A stretch of 64,000 nucleotides of DNA from the NCBI RefSeq assembly GCF_003254575.1, contig NZ_QJUA01000002.1, positions 62,001 through 126,000 on the forward strand, given 5' to 3'. The notes under the pieces were generated by a model, which worked only from the letters and a program-made list of their open reading frames with translations, searched no databases and was not told where the DNA came from. This DNA comes from Mycobacterium kyogaense. GTDB taxonomy: Bacteria > Actinomycetota > Actinomycetes > Mycobacteriales > Mycobacteriaceae. This document shows, in pieces, positions 36,410 through 47,030 of the stretch. Each line of letters opens with the position of its first letter. Within the stretch, counting starts at the first letter, position 1. Position numbers and translations under genes: made by a program.

Positions 36410-36705
36410 TACCCCACCCGTCCGGCAGCGCGCTCGTCGGCGTCGATGTACCGGTCGATCGAGACGTCCAGGGCCGACGCGATCTCTCCTGCCGCCCGGG
36501 ACCACTGCGCCACCGAGGTCGTCAGGTCACGCAGCGCGGTCCGCAGCGCCTCACCGTGCGCGACATACGCCCGTCCGGCCGTCGAACCGCCGAACGCCAA
36601 CTGCTGCAGATGATCTCGTACCGCACGGTCGACGATCTCGGCGACCCGCTCATACTCCCTCGCGACGGCGCGCAGCGCACCCACGTCGACGCCTGTGCTC
36701 CCCAT
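36409..36705 (-). CDS. EspC-like small type VII secretion substrate, Rv3440c-like
   Basis: 98-residue all-helical protein. LAFGGSTAGRAYVAHGEALR resembles the turn region of EspC/DUF2580 proteins, and the C terminus has Y-x3-D (Tyr86-Ile-Asp-Ala-Asp90), the general type VII secretion motif. It precedes and overlaps the 441-residue WXG-motif gene, as EspC-like partners often precede their pair member. Function is otherwise unknown. Confidence 0.7.
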   Translation of the reverse strand: MGSTGVDVGALRAVAREYERVAEIVDRAVRDHLQQLAFGGSTAGRAYVAHGEALRTALRDLTTSVAQWSRAAGEIASALDVSIDRYIDADERAAGRVG

Positions 36706-36755
36706 ACCTCATTGGACGCACGAGGAGCCGCGTCGGTTCCCGCCGATCGGTGAGG

Positions 36756-38093
36756 TCAGGACTCCGCGCTGACCGACTGGGCGACACGCGCCGCCATCTG
36801 GCGTGCGGTGTCCTCGTCGGCGGCTTCCACCATCACCCGCACCACCTGCTCGGTTCCCGAGGGACGCAACAGGATTCGGCCGGTGTCACCGAGCTCCGCC
36901 TCCACCTCGGCGACGGTGTCACGCACCGAGGGAGCATCCGCGACAGTCGCCTTGTCGGCCACCGCGACATTGATCAGCACCTGGGGCAGCGTCTGCATCG
37001 GCGCCGCGAGATCGGCCAGGCTACGGCCGGTCTGTGCCATCCGGGCCATCAGCAGCAACCCGGTCACGATCCCGTCGCCGGTGGTGCCGAAGGCCGGCAG
37101 CACGACATGCCCGGACTGCTCCCCGCCGAGGGCATAGGCCCCGGCGCGCAGTTCCTCGAGGACGTACCGGTCCCCCACCCCGGTGGTGCGCACCTCGATA
37201 CCGGCCTCACGCATCGCCAGATGCAGGCCCATGTTGCTCATCACCGTCGCGACCAGCGTGTTGCGGGTCAGCTCCGCGGATTCCTGCATTGCCAGGGCCA
37301 GCACCACCATGATCGCGTCACCGTCGATGGTGCGCCCGTGCGCGTCGACGGCCAGACAGCGGTCGGCATCCCCGTCATGAGCGAGCCCCAGATCCGCGCC
37401 GTAGGACACCACAGCCGACCGCAGCGATTCCATGTGGGTGGAGCCGCAGCCGTCGTTGATGTTCAACCCGTCCGGCTCGGCGTTGATCGGGATCACGTTG
37501 GCGCCGGCGGCCCGATACGCCAGCGGCGCGGCCACCGAGGCGGCGCCGTGCGCGCAGTCCACGACGACGGTCAGCCCGTCGAGTCGGGTCCGCGCCGCCG
37601 TCTCGACGTGGCGCACATAGCGCTCGAGAGCGTCGTCGGCGTCGAGCACGCGGCCCACACCGGCGCCCGTCGGCCGCTCGCCGGGACCCTGGCGGACCAG
37701 TTCCTCGATGCGGTCCTCGGCGTCGTCGCCCAGCTTGTGCCCGCCGGGTCCGAAGATCTTGATGCCGTTGTCCGGCATCGGGTTGTGGGATGCCGAGATC
37801 ATGACGCCGAAGTCGGCGTCGTACGCGGCGGTGAGAAAGGCGACCGCAGGGGTGGGCAACACGCCGACGCGTAGCGCGTCGACACCCTCGCTGGTCACAC
37901 CGGCGATCACCGCGGCCTCCAACATCTCGCCGCTGGCCCGGGGATCGCGCCCCACGACGGCCAGCCGCCGGCCCGTGGTGGCCGCTCTGGTCAACCGCCG
38001 CGCCGCCGCCGCACCCAGCGCGAGCGCCAGCTCGGCGGTCAAGTCCTGGTTGGCGACGCCGCGCACTCCGTCGGTGCCGAACAGTCGAGCCAT
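36756..38093 (-). CDS. glmM: Phosphoglucosamine mutase
   Basis: 445 residues. Phosphoserine loop [12 protein letters not shown], metal loop [11 protein letters not shown], sugar loop GGEQSGHV and phosphate loop [14 protein letters not shown] are present. It converts glucosamine-6-P from GlmS to glucosamine-1-P. Located downstream of rpsI, separated by a terminator, and upstream of the T7SS-like pair. Confidence 0.97.
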   Translation of the reverse strand: MARLFGTDGVRGVANQDLTAELALALGAAAARRLTRAATTGRRLAVVGRDPRASGEMLEAAVIAGVTSEGVDALRVGVLPTPAVAFLTAAYDADFGVMISASHNPMPDNGIKIFGPGGHKLGDDAEDRIEELVRQGPGERPTGAGVGRVLDADDALERYVRHVETAARTRLDGLTVVVDCAHGAASVAAPLAYRAAGANVIPINAEPDGLNINDGCGSTHMESLRSAVVSYGADLGLAHDGDADRCLAVDAHGRTIDGDAIMVVLALAMQESAELTRNTLVATVMSNMGLHLAMREAGIEVRTTGVGDRYVLEELRAGAYALGGEQSGHVVLPAFGTTGDGIVTGLLLMARMAQTGRSLADLAAPMQTLPQVLINVAVADKATVADAPSVRDTVAEVEAELGDTGRILLRPSGTEQVVRVMVEAADEDTARQMAARVAQSVSAES

Positions 38094-38159
38094 GGTGACA
38101 ACCTCTCACGGGATTCTGCGAGCACCCTAATGCCCGCAGCACGCTCACAGGGCAAAGAC

Positions 38160-38195
38160 AGGCGCCCGGCCGCTCCGAAGAGCAACCGGGCGCCT
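38160..38195 (-). terminator. Terminator after rplM-rpsI
   Basis: AGGCGCCCGG (38160-38169) pairs over 10 bp with CCGGGCGCCT (38186-38195), 14 nt after the rpsI stop on the minus strand. The following TGTCTTTG is a weak U tract. It separates the ribosomal operon from glmM. Confidence 0.75.
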
Positions 38196-38208
38196 GCGTG
38201 TGGACTGA

Positions 38209-38700
38209 TCAGCGCTTGCTGTACTGAGGCGCCTTGCGGGCCTTCTTCAGACCGTACTTCTTGCGCTCGATGGCACGCGGGTCACGCGTGAGGAAGCCGG
38301 CCTTCTTCAGCGCGGGCCGGTCCTCCGGCTGCACGATGATGAGCGCGCGGGCGATGGCCAGGCGCAGCGCACCGGCCTGACCCGAGGGGCCGCCACCATC
38401 GAGGTGGGCGTAGATGTCGAACTGCTCGACCCGGTCCACGGTCACCAGCGGAGCCTTGATCAGCTGCTGGTGCACCTTGTTCGGGAAGTAGTTCTCCAGC
38501 GTGCGGCCGTCCAGGTGGAACTGGCCGGTGCCGGGCACCAGGCGGACGCGCACGACGGCCTCCTTGCGGCGGCCGACGGTCTGGATCGGACGGTCGATGA
38601 CGACGGGCTCACGAGGGGCCTCGTCGGCCTCGGCGTAGGCGCCGGTGTCGGCGGGCTCGACAACCTCGACGCTCTCGGTCGTGTACTCGGGTTCGGTCAC
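38209..38700 (-). CDS. rpsI: 30S ribosomal protein S9
   Basis: 163 residues, longer than E. coli S9 because of an acidic N-terminal extension of about 35 residues, usual in mycobacteria. Core: [40 protein letters not shown] and the basic C-terminal end [14 protein letters not shown], which reaches the P-site tRNA. Start overlaps the rplM stop by 4 nt. Confidence 0.98.
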   Translation of the reverse strand: MTEPEYTTESVEVVEPADTGAYAEADEAPREPVVIDRPIQTVGRRKEAVVRVRLVPGTGQFHLDGRTLENYFPNKVHQQLIKAPLVTVDRVEQFDIYAHLDGGGPSGQAGALRLAIARALIIVQPEDRPALKKAGFLTRDPRAIERKKYGLKKARKAPQYSKR

Positions 38701-39140
38701 TGGGCCACCTGCTTGATCTCGAACGGAATCGGCTGCTGCGCGGCGTGGGGATGGTTCGGGCCGGCGTACACCTTCAGCTTCTTCTGCACCTGACGGCTCA
38801 GCTTGGTGTGCGGCAGCATGCCGACGATCGCGTTCTCCACGACCCGGGTCGGGTGCTTGAGCAGCAGTTCGCCGATGGAGCGCTTGCGCAGGCCGCCGGG
38901 ATACCCCGAGTGGCGGTAGGCGAACTTCTTGGTCAGTTTGTCGCCGCTGATGGCGACCTTGTCGGCGTTGATGACGATGACGAAGTCACCGCCGTCGACA
39001 TTCGGCGTGAACGTCGGCTTGTGCTTGCCGCGCAGCAGCTTGGCTGCTTCGACGGCGAGCCGGCCGAGTACCACGTCCTGGGCGTCGATGACGTACCACG
39101 AGCGTGTGGTGTCACCCGCCTTCGGCGTGTACGTAGACAC
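38697..39140 (-). CDS. rplM: 50S ribosomal protein L13
   Basis: 147 residues starting at GTG 39140 ([19 protein letters not shown]), with AGAGGTAG upstream; the longer open frame has no homology to support it. Core motifs [18 protein letters not shown] and [20 protein letters not shown]. First gene of the rplM-rpsI operon. Confidence 0.98.
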   Translation of the reverse strand: MSTYTPKAGDTTRSWYVIDAQDVVLGRLAVEAAKLLRGKHKPTFTPNVDGGDFVIVINADKVAISGDKLTKKFAYRHSGYPGGLRKRSIGELLLKHPTRVVENAIVGMLPHTKLSRQVQKKLKVYAGPNHPHAAQQPIPFEIKQVAQ

Positions 39141-39285
39141 AGCGCTACCTCTGCTTCTTTCTCGGGTGGATCCCGGGGGTTCCGGGTGCCGGTCAGGCGT
39201 ACGCTTTCGCATTCACGCTCGCACCTGCCTCGGCGACCGACGGAGACCCGAGGTACACGACAAGCGCAGCGCACGCCAACGAGGC

Positions 39286-39315
39286 AGCCTACCGGGGCGT
39301 GTCCCCGCAGGTCAA
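39286..39315 (-). promoter_or_regulatory. SigA-like promoter of rplM-rpsI
   Basis: TTGACC (39315-39310) and TAGGCT (39291-39286) with 18-nt spacing on the minus strand. It predicts an RNA leader of roughly 140 nt before the L13 start, long for this genome where many genes look leaderless. Confidence 0.55.
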
Positions 39316-39322
39316 AACGCCC

Positions 39323-40351
39323 TCATCGGTAGTCGATGACCACCCGGCCGTCGATGCGCCCCTGCTCCATGCGGGCGAAGACGTCGTTGATCTCGTCGAG
39401 CGTCGCGGTGTGCACGGTCGGGTGGATCAGACCACGGGCGAAGAAGTCGATGGCCTCGACCATGTCCTGGCGCGTTCCGACGATGGAACCCCGAATCGTG
39501 AGGCCCTTGAGCACGATGTCGAAGATCGACGCCGGGAAGTCCCCGGGCGGCAGGCCGACGAACACGATCGTGCCGCCCCGGCGCGCCAAGCCGATGGCCT
39601 GACCGAACGCCTCCGGGTGCACCGCGGTGACCAGGACGCCGTGCGCGCCGCCGGTGGCCTTCTGCACCTCGGCGACGACGTCGGCGGTGCGGGCGTTGAC
39701 GACGACCTCCGCGCCGAGCCGGGTGGCCAGGTCGAGTTTGGCGTCGTCGACGTCGATCGCGACGACTCGCAGCCCCATCGCGATCGCGTACTGCACGGCG
39801 ACGTGGCCGAGCCCGCCGATGCCGGAGATCGCCACCCACTGCCCCGGCCGGGTGTCGGTGACCTTCAGGCCCTTGTAGACGGTGACGCCGGCGCACAGGA
39901 TCGGCGCCACCTCGACCGGGTCGACACCGTCGGGAATGCGCGCTGCGTACGCCGCGTCGACCAGCATGTAGGACCCGAAGCTGCCGTCGACGGTGTAGCC
40001 GCCGTTGCGCTGGTGTTCACACAGCGTCTCCCACCCGGTGCGGCAGTACTCACAGCGACCGCACGCCGACCACAGCCACGCGTTGCCGACCTTGTCCCCC
40101 ACCTTCAGGTCGTCCACGCCGTTCCCGACCGCCACCACGGTGCCGTACCCCTCATGGCCCGGAACGAAGGGCGGCGTCGGCTTCACCGGCCAATCACCCT
40201 GTGCGGCATGCAGATCGGTGTGGCAGACCCCGGACGTCTCGAGCTTCACCAGAGCCTGCCCGTCGTCGGGCTTGGGCAGTTCGAGTTCGTCGATCGTGAG
40301 CGGCGAACCCAGCTGATGGACAACGGCAGCGCGCATCGTGTTCTCGGGCAT
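39323..40351 (-). CDS. Zinc-dependent alcohol dehydrogenase, AdhP-like
   Basis: 342 residues. Catalytic zinc ligands in SGVCHTDLH and PGHEGYG; structural zinc cysteines in ACGRCEYCRTGWETLC; NAD loop ISGIGGLGHVAVQ. It resembles AdhP-type ethanol/primary alcohol dehydrogenases. It lies 73 nt downstream of the HAD phosphatase gene on the same strand, so it may be the last gene of the ethanolamine operon, balancing acetaldehyde with ethanol. There is no clear terminator between them. Confidence 0.92.
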   Translation of the reverse strand: MPENTMRAAVVHQLGSPLTIDELELPKPDDGQALVKLETSGVCHTDLHAAQGDWPVKPTPPFVPGHEGYGTVVAVGNGVDDLKVGDKVGNAWLWSACGRCEYCRTGWETLCEHQRNGGYTVDGSFGSYMLVDAAYAARIPDGVDPVEVAPILCAGVTVYKGLKVTDTRPGQWVAISGIGGLGHVAVQYAIAMGLRVVAIDVDDAKLDLATRLGAEVVVNARTADVVAEVQKATGGAHGVLVTAVHPEAFGQAIGLARRGGTIVFVGLPPGDFPASIFDIVLKGLTIRGSIVGTRQDMVEAIDFFARGLIHPTVHTATLDEINDVFARMEQGRIDGRVVIDYR

Positions 40352-40424
40352 GACTCCATCCCACTGTGGGAAGGGATTGCGCGACAGGGACTTAGGGCCT
40401 CACCCCAGCGACGTCGGACCCCTC

Positions 40425-41678
40425 TCAGAACACCCGGTCGGCCTGATCGGGCACGAGGCTGCCGTCCGCCCGACGCAGCGGCCCGTCGCCGCCGCCGGGC
40501 TCGACGTAGCCTTCGGTCGCGCAGGCGTAGGGCTCGGCCTGGCCCTCGGGCTCGATGAACATCGGGTTCACGATCCAGCGACCGTCGGCGTCGTCGTAGG
40601 CCCGGCACATCAGCTCGGTCTTGTTGCGGTTGATCGCCAGGCGCAGAGCGGTCGCGTCGGAGAGGAAGCTGACGTCGGTGTCGGAGTCCCCCGCGCCGAA
40701 CGCGGCCCGGCGCGGCGGGGTGGCCACGTCGTACGCGGCCGGACCCGAAATGCCGAAGACTTCCTCGTTGACGCGGCAGCGCTTGCCCTCGATGTAGGGG
40801 ATGGAGACAGATCCGCCGCACGGCACCAACCGGGAGGTCACGACGTCACCGTCTCGCTCGGTGCGCACACCCATCACCTTGTCGGCCGGGATGCCGAGAT
40901 CGGCCGCCCACACCCGGACGACGGGTTCAGCCGAGGCGGAGATGATGCGCACGTCGAAACCGTTGGCCTGCAACGCCCCGATGAGATCGCGCATCTGCGG
41001 GTAGTAGCGCACCCAGCCGGTCTGCTCGGTGCTGCCGACCCTCTGCTCAGTGCCCTCGGGTGCCGCCAGGTTCTCCTGCCGTGCCTGCTCGGCGAACCCG
41101 GCGAGCTCCGGCTCCGGCCACCCCGCCAGCAGCTGCGCGGCCCAGGCATACGCGGGTTCCATCCGGCGCGCGTCGAAGCCGGCGAAGGCAGGCTCTTTCG
41201 AGGTGGTCTCGGCGTCCCCGTACACCGAGACCAGCTCGTCTGCACAGGCCACGTCGGTGTCGGTGGGCAGCGGCTGACCAGGGTTGCCGGCCGCACACGC
41301 CCGCGACAACGCCCCGACGGCGGCCGGGGTGAGGTAGGAGCTGGTGGTGGCCCAGTCCGCGGGGGCGCGCAGCTTGCCGTGACGCACCATCCAGAAGAAG
41401 GTGGCGTCGCCGATGTCGTTCTTGACCATGGTGTTGTCCCAGTCGAACAGCGCCAGCGGAGCCCCGGTTGCCACCTCACCCGCCCCGCCACACGTGCCCA
41501 GCTCGGCCATCATCGCGTCGATGCGCTCCCGGTTGTCGCCGTACCAGCCGGGGTCGGCAGCCAGCATCCGGCAGGCCGGTGCCGCGGAGGCCTGCGGGAT
41601 CTCCGAGGCGCCGGACGCGAGGACCGCCAGCGCGGCCAGCACGGGCGCGAACACCCTGCGGACATGGGTTCCGAACAC
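40425..41678 (-). CDS. Secreted HAD-superfamily phosphatase in the ethanolamine operon
   Basis: 417 residues. Signal peptide of about 32 residues ending ASA. HAD motif I is D-W-D-N-T (Asp79, Asp81), motif II Ser in VRIISASAEPVV, and motif IV GAGDSDTDVSFLSD. The D-x-D-N-T form is shared with Pseudomonas phosphorylcholine phosphatase, which also acts on phosphoethanolamine. Starts at GTG with AGGAG, 11 nt after the eutC stop, so it is co-translated with eutBC. A role in releasing ethanolamine outside the membrane is inferred from context. Confidence 0.8.
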   Translation of the reverse strand: MFGTHVRRVFAPVLAALAVLASGASEIPQASAAPACRMLAADPGWYGDNRERIDAMMAELGTCGGAGEVATGAPLALFDWDNTMVKNDIGDATFFWMVRHGKLRAPADWATTSSYLTPAAVGALSRACAAGNPGQPLPTDTDVACADELVSVYGDAETTSKEPAFAGFDARRMEPAYAWAAQLLAGWPEPELAGFAEQARQENLAAPEGTEQRVGSTEQTGWVRYYPQMRDLIGALQANGFDVRIISASAEPVVRVWAADLGIPADKVMGVRTERDGDVVTSRLVPCGGSVSIPYIEGKRCRVNEEVFGISGPAAYDVATPPRRAAFGAGDSDTDVSFLSDATALRLAINRNKTELMCRAYDDADGRWIVNPMFIEPEGQAEPYACATEGYVEPGGGDGPLRRADGSLVPDQADRVF

Positions 41679-41689
41679 GAGATCTCCTG

Positions 41690-42457
41690 TCAGATCAATT
41701 CAGTGGTGTCGGGCACGCCGAGCGCCCGGGAGGTGTCCTTCAGATCGACGCCCGAGCGTCCCAGCGCCACCGCACCGTCGACCAGGCTCGCCGCGATGCG
41801 CGCGGCGTCGGCGTATCCCAACCCGCCGGGCGGGTGGATGTTGGAGACGCAATTGCGGTCGGCGTCGGTGCGCCCGACGCGCGGCAGATGCGTCAGATAG
41901 ATGCCGAGGCTGTCCACGACGCTCAGGCCGGGGCGTTCCCCGATGATGACCAGCACCGTGCGGACTCCGGCGGCGACGGCGATGTGGTCGCCGAGCGCCA
42001 CGCGGGCCTGCGTCGCGATGACGGGCGGCGCCAGCGAGTGGCGTGGCGCGAGCTGCGCGACCAGCGCCGCCAGCAGTGCCGGACCGTGCAGACCCAGCGC
42101 CGTGGGCGAGAGTCCGTCGGCGAGAACGACACCGATGTCGGCGCCGGTCTCCGGTACGTGCGCGAGGTCGGCAGGGAGCCGGCCCAGGTCGGGCCGGCGC
42201 AGATACTCCGCGCGGGAGGTGGCTCTGCTCGACACCACCACCGGCTCGCCGACGCCGACGTCGCGCACCTCGGCGACGATCGCGTCGACGTCGAGCGGAT
42301 GGTGCACCGCATCGCGGGCCGCGGCATGCGCCGCGGCGAGCTCGAGGACGTCACGGCTGGGCAGCGCGTTGCCGGCGCGACCCAATCCGATGCGGGCCTG
42401 CGTCGTGCTGCGCAGCTCGTTCCAGAATGCTTGTGCAGCAACCTGATCGGATGTCAC
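41690..42457 (-). CDS. eutC: Ethanolamine ammonia-lyase small subunit EutC
   Basis: 255 residues. ARIGLGRAGNALPSRDVLEL, VVVSSRATSRAEYLRRPDLG, VLVIIGERPGLSVVDSLGIY and DADRNCVSNIHPPGGL are EutC signatures for the adenosylcobalamin-binding small subunit. The GTG start overlaps the eutB stop (GTGA). Confidence 0.95.
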   Translation of the reverse strand: MTSDQVAAQAFWNELRSTTQARIGLGRAGNALPSRDVLELAAAHAAARDAVHHPLDVDAIVAEVRDVGVGEPVVVSSRATSRAEYLRRPDLGRLPADLAHVPETGADIGVVLADGLSPTALGLHGPALLAALVAQLAPRHSLAPPVIATQARVALGDHIAVAAGVRTVLVIIGERPGLSVVDSLGIYLTHLPRVGRTDADRNCVSNIHPPGGLGYADAARIAASLVDGAVALGRSGVDLKDTSRALGVPDTTELI

Positions 42458-43860
42458 GAGGCGGCCAATGCGCGTAGCGGCGAGCGGGTGACGTCGAGCG
42501 GGATCACCCGGCCGGCGTCGTCCATCATGCCGACCGACTGCAACCACTGCTCGAACTCCGGCGCCGGGCGCAGCCCCATCGTGCGACGGGTGACCAGCAC
42601 GTCGTGGAACGACAGGCTCTGATAGCCCAGCATCACGTCGTCGGCGCCCGGCACGGTGATGACGAACGCGACCCCGGCCGCGGCGAGCAGCGTGAGCAGC
42701 GTGTCCATGTCGTTCTGGTCGGCCTCGGCATGGTTGGTGTAGCAGACGTCGACACCCATCGGCAGGCCGAGCAGCTTGCCGCAGAAGTGATCTTCCAGGC
42801 CGGCGCGCACGATCTGCTTTCCGTCGTACAGATACTCGGGGCCGATGAATCCCACCACGGTGTTGACGAGCAGCGGCTGCAGGTCCCGCGCCACCGCGTA
42901 CGCCCGCGTCTCGAGGGTCTGCTGATCGACCGGCCGGCCGCCGGTGCCCAGATGAGTGCCCGAGCTCAGCGCGGACCCCTGACCGGTCTCCAGGTACATC
43001 ACGTTGGTGCCGACGGTGCCGCGCCCCAGTGAGCGGGCCGCCTCGTTGCCCTCGCGCAGCACGGCGAGGTTCACGCCGAACGCCGTGTTGGCGCCTTCGG
43101 TGCCCGCGATGGACTGGAACACCAGGTCGACAGGCACGCCCTGCTCGATCAACCCGATCGTCGTCGTCACGTGCGAGAGCACGCAGGACTGCACCGGGAT
43201 GTCGTAGCGGGCGCGGATCGAGTCGAGCAGGTGCAGCAGATCGGCGGTGGCGTGCGGTGAATCGGTGGCCGGGTTGATACCGATCACGGCGTCGCCGCAG
43301 CCGAGCAACAGCCCGTCCAGCACGGCGGCCGCGATGCCGCGCGGATCGTCGGTCGGGTGGTTGGGCTGCAGCCGGGTGGCCAGCGTGCCAGGGGTGCCGA
43401 CGGTGGTGCGGAACGCAGCGCTGACCTCTGTCGCGGCCGCGACGGCGATCAGGTCCTGATTCCGCATGATCTTGCTGACCGCCGCGGCCATCTCCGGCGT
43501 CAGACCCGGCGTGATCGCGGCGATCCGTGCCGCGCCGTCGTCGCGCGCCGCGGCGTCGAGCAGCCAATCCCGCAACCCGCCCACCGTCAGGTGGGAGATC
43601 GCCGAAAACGCTTGGCGGTCATGGCTGTCGATGATCAGCCGGGTGACTTCGTCGGTCTCGTAGGGCACGACGAGCTCGGTGAGGAACGTGTTCAGCGAGA
43701 GGTCGGCCAATGCCCATGCCGCAGCGGCACGTTCGGCGTCACTGTCGGCGGCGCACCCGGCCAGTTGGTCACCCGAACGCAGCGGGGTGGCCTTGGCCAT
43801 CAGGTCGACCAGCCCGTCGAAGCTGTAGGTCGTCCCCGAAACCTGTTGGTGGAATTTCAC
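42454..43860 (-). CDS. eutB: Ethanolamine ammonia-lyase large subunit EutB
   Basis: 468-residue TIM-barrel catalytic subunit of the B12-dependent enzyme that splits ethanolamine into acetaldehyde and ammonia. LVPYETDEVTRLIIDSHD, HPTDDPRGIAAAVLDGLL, GCGDAVIGINPATDSPHAT and TCYTNHAEADQNDM-type region (VDVCYTNHAEADQNDMDTL) are recognisable. GTG 43860 overlaps the permease stop. No eutA reactivase and no eut microcompartment genes are in the window. Confidence 0.95.
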   Translation of the reverse strand: MKFHQQVSGTTYSFDGLVDLMAKATPLRSGDQLAGCAADSDAERAAAAWALADLSLNTFLTELVVPYETDEVTRLIIDSHDRQAFSAISHLTVGGLRDWLLDAAARDDGAARIAAITPGLTPEMAAAVSKIMRNQDLIAVAAATEVSAAFRTTVGTPGTLATRLQPNHPTDDPRGIAAAVLDGLLLGCGDAVIGINPATDSPHATADLLHLLDSIRARYDIPVQSCVLSHVTTTIGLIEQGVPVDLVFQSIAGTEGANTAFGVNLAVLREGNEAARSLGRGTVGTNVMYLETGQGSALSSGTHLGTGGRPVDQQTLETRAYAVARDLQPLLVNTVVGFIGPEYLYDGKQIVRAGLEDHFCGKLLGLPMGVDVCYTNHAEADQNDMDTLLTLLAAAGVAFVITVPGADDVMLGYQSLSFHDVLVTRRTMGLRPAPEFEQWLQSVGMMDDAGRVIPLDVTRSPLRALAAS

Positions 43861-45284
43861 GTCAGCCCCTTCTCGGCCTGAGCGAGCATCGCGAACTCTT
43901 CGTCGGGTGAATTGGTGACCAGCCGGTGCCGGCTGACGAGCGCGAAATACACCAGGAACAGGGCGAACACGCCGAGACAGCACAGCGCGGCAATGGTGTC
44001 GACGAGGAAGGTCGCGATCACCGCCAGCGACGCGATCACCAACGCGAATCCTGTGGTCGCGATCCCGCCGGGGGTGCGGTAGGGCCGCGGCATGGTCGGC
44101 TCGCGCCGGCGCAACACGATGTGGCTGACCATCATCAGCACGTAGCTGACCGCGGCGCCGAACACCGCCATGTTGAGCAGCAGATCACCCTTGCCCGTCA
44201 ACGACAGCGCGAAGCCGATCAGGCCGGGCACGATCAGCGCCAGCGTCGGCGCCTTCCGCGAGTTCGTCACCGACAGTGCCGTCGGCAGGTACCCGGCCCG
44301 CGACAACGCGAACAGCTGGCGGGAGTAGGCGTAGATGATCGAGAAGAAGCTGGCGATCAGTCCGGCCAATCCGATGTAGTTGACGACGGTGGCCGCGGTG
44401 CTGCTGCCCAGCGCCTCGACGAGCGGGTTGCCGGACTCCGACATCGCGGCGGCGCCGCCGGCGCCGGTCGCCAGCACGAGCACCGACACGCACGTCACCA
44501 GCAGCACACCCATCGCCGCGATGATGCCGCGCGGCACGTTGCGCTCCGGGTTCGCCGTCTCCTCCGCGGCCAGCGGCACGCCCTCGATGGCGAGGAAGAA
44601 CCAGATCGCGAACGGGATGGCCGCCCAGATGCCGAGGTAGCCGTAGGGCAGCAGCGATGACGCGCCCGCCGCGTCGGTGGGTGCGATGTCGGTGAGGTTG
44701 GCGACCTCGAAACTGCCGGCCGCGGCGATCGCGAACACCAGCAGGCCGACCAGCGCGACCGCGGTGATCACGAACATCACCTTGAGCGCCTCACCGACGC
44801 CCGAGAGGTGGATGCCGATGAAGATCGCGTAGGCGACCAGGTACACCCACCAGCCGTTCTGAATGCCGAAGAGCCCCAACGACTCCACGTAGGCGCCGAT
44901 GAAAGTCGCGATGGCGGCCGGGGCGATCGAGTATTCGATGAGGATGGCGGTGCCGGTGGCGAAACCGCCCCACGGCCCGAGTGCGCGCCGGGCGAAGGTG
45001 TAGCCGCCGCCCGCTGCGGGCAGCGCCGAGGACAACTCCGCCATGCCGAGCACCAGGGCCAGGTACATCGCGGCGATGATGACCGCGGCGATCGCCAGAC
45101 CGCCGAAGCCGCCGTGACCGAGGCCGAAGTTCCAGCCGGAGTAATCTCCCGAGACGACGTAGCTGACGCCGAGCCCCGCAAGCAGTAGCCAGCCGGCGCT
45201 CCCCTGCTTCAGCTGGCGGCGGGCGAGGTACTCCTCGGATTGCTTGTGTTCTGCGACGGGGCGCGGGGTACTAGGCATAGACAT
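43857..45284 (-). CDS. eat: Ethanolamine permease (APC family, Eat)
   Basis: 475 residues, about twelve membrane helices. SAGWLLLAGLGVSYVVSGDY and GWNFGLGHGGFGGLAIA at the N terminus and EGVPLAAEETANPERNVPRG are typical of the Eat/2A0305 ethanolamine transporter group. Placement directly upstream of eutB with a 4-nt overlap supports this. Start ATG 45284 or in-frame ATG 45278; neither has a strong ribosome site. Confidence 0.92.
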   Translation of the reverse strand: MSMPSTPRPVAEHKQSEEYLARRQLKQGSAGWLLLAGLGVSYVVSGDYSGWNFGLGHGGFGGLAIAAVIIAAMYLALVLGMAELSSALPAAGGGYTFARRALGPWGGFATGTAILIEYSIAPAAIATFIGAYVESLGLFGIQNGWWVYLVAYAIFIGIHLSGVGEALKVMFVITAVALVGLLVFAIAAAGSFEVANLTDIAPTDAAGASSLLPYGYLGIWAAIPFAIWFFLAIEGVPLAAEETANPERNVPRGIIAAMGVLLVTCVSVLVLATGAGGAAAMSESGNPLVEALGSSTAATVVNYIGLAGLIASFFSIIYAYSRQLFALSRAGYLPTALSVTNSRKAPTLALIVPGLIGFALSLTGKGDLLLNMAVFGAAVSYVLMMVSHIVLRRREPTMPRPYRTPGGIATTGFALVIASLAVIATFLVDTIAALCCLGVFALFLVYFALVSRHRLVTNSPDEEFAMLAQAEKGLT

Positions 45285-45320
45285 TCATCTCTATCGGGGT
45301 GGTGTTTCGGGATCTTTAAA

Positions 45321-45336
45321 GGTCGGTTATCCGACC
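45321..45336. promoter_or_regulatory. Perfect inverted repeat upstream of eat
   Basis: GGTCGG-TTAT-CCGACC is a perfect 6-bp inverted repeat with a 4-nt AT loop, 36 nt upstream of the eat start, in the only non-coding gap of the operon. It may be an operator or the 5' leader hairpin. Confidence 0.4.
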
Positions 45337-45351
45337 ATAAAAGATGGCCGG

Positions 45352-45385
45352 AAAAACCCCGGCTCGGATCGCTCCGCGCCGGGGT
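45352..45385 (-). terminator. Terminator after the acetaldehyde dehydrogenase gene
   Basis: On the minus strand ACCCCGGC...GCCGGGGT (arms 45378-45385 and 45356-45363) is followed by TTTTT (45352-45356). It ends the aldehyde dehydrogenase transcript, so eat-eutBC must have its own promoter in the 67 nt that remain. Confidence 0.85.
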
Positions 45386-45409
45386 CTTCTGGCGGCAGGG
45401 GCTACTCGA

Positions 45410-46933
<1,524 letters not shown>

Positions 46934-46998
46934 GGTGGTGGTACTCCTGCTCGTGTGGTGTGCATCACTGAACCTGTTCGCAACCTACGCGCGTCACC

Positions 46999-47015
46999 GT
47001 TGCAGCACGGTTGCA
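46999..47015. repeat. Direct repeats GTTGCA upstream of the aldehyde dehydrogenase
   Basis: GTTGCA at 46999-47004 and 47010-47015 are spaced 11 bp start to start, one helical turn, in the 97-bp gap between the regulator and the aldehyde dehydrogenase. A third, degenerate copy (GGTTGCG on the minus strand) is nearby at about 46978-46984. They are candidate sites for the neighbouring regulator. Confidence 0.45.
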
Positions 47016-47030
47016 TGGAGCGCCGGAGCG

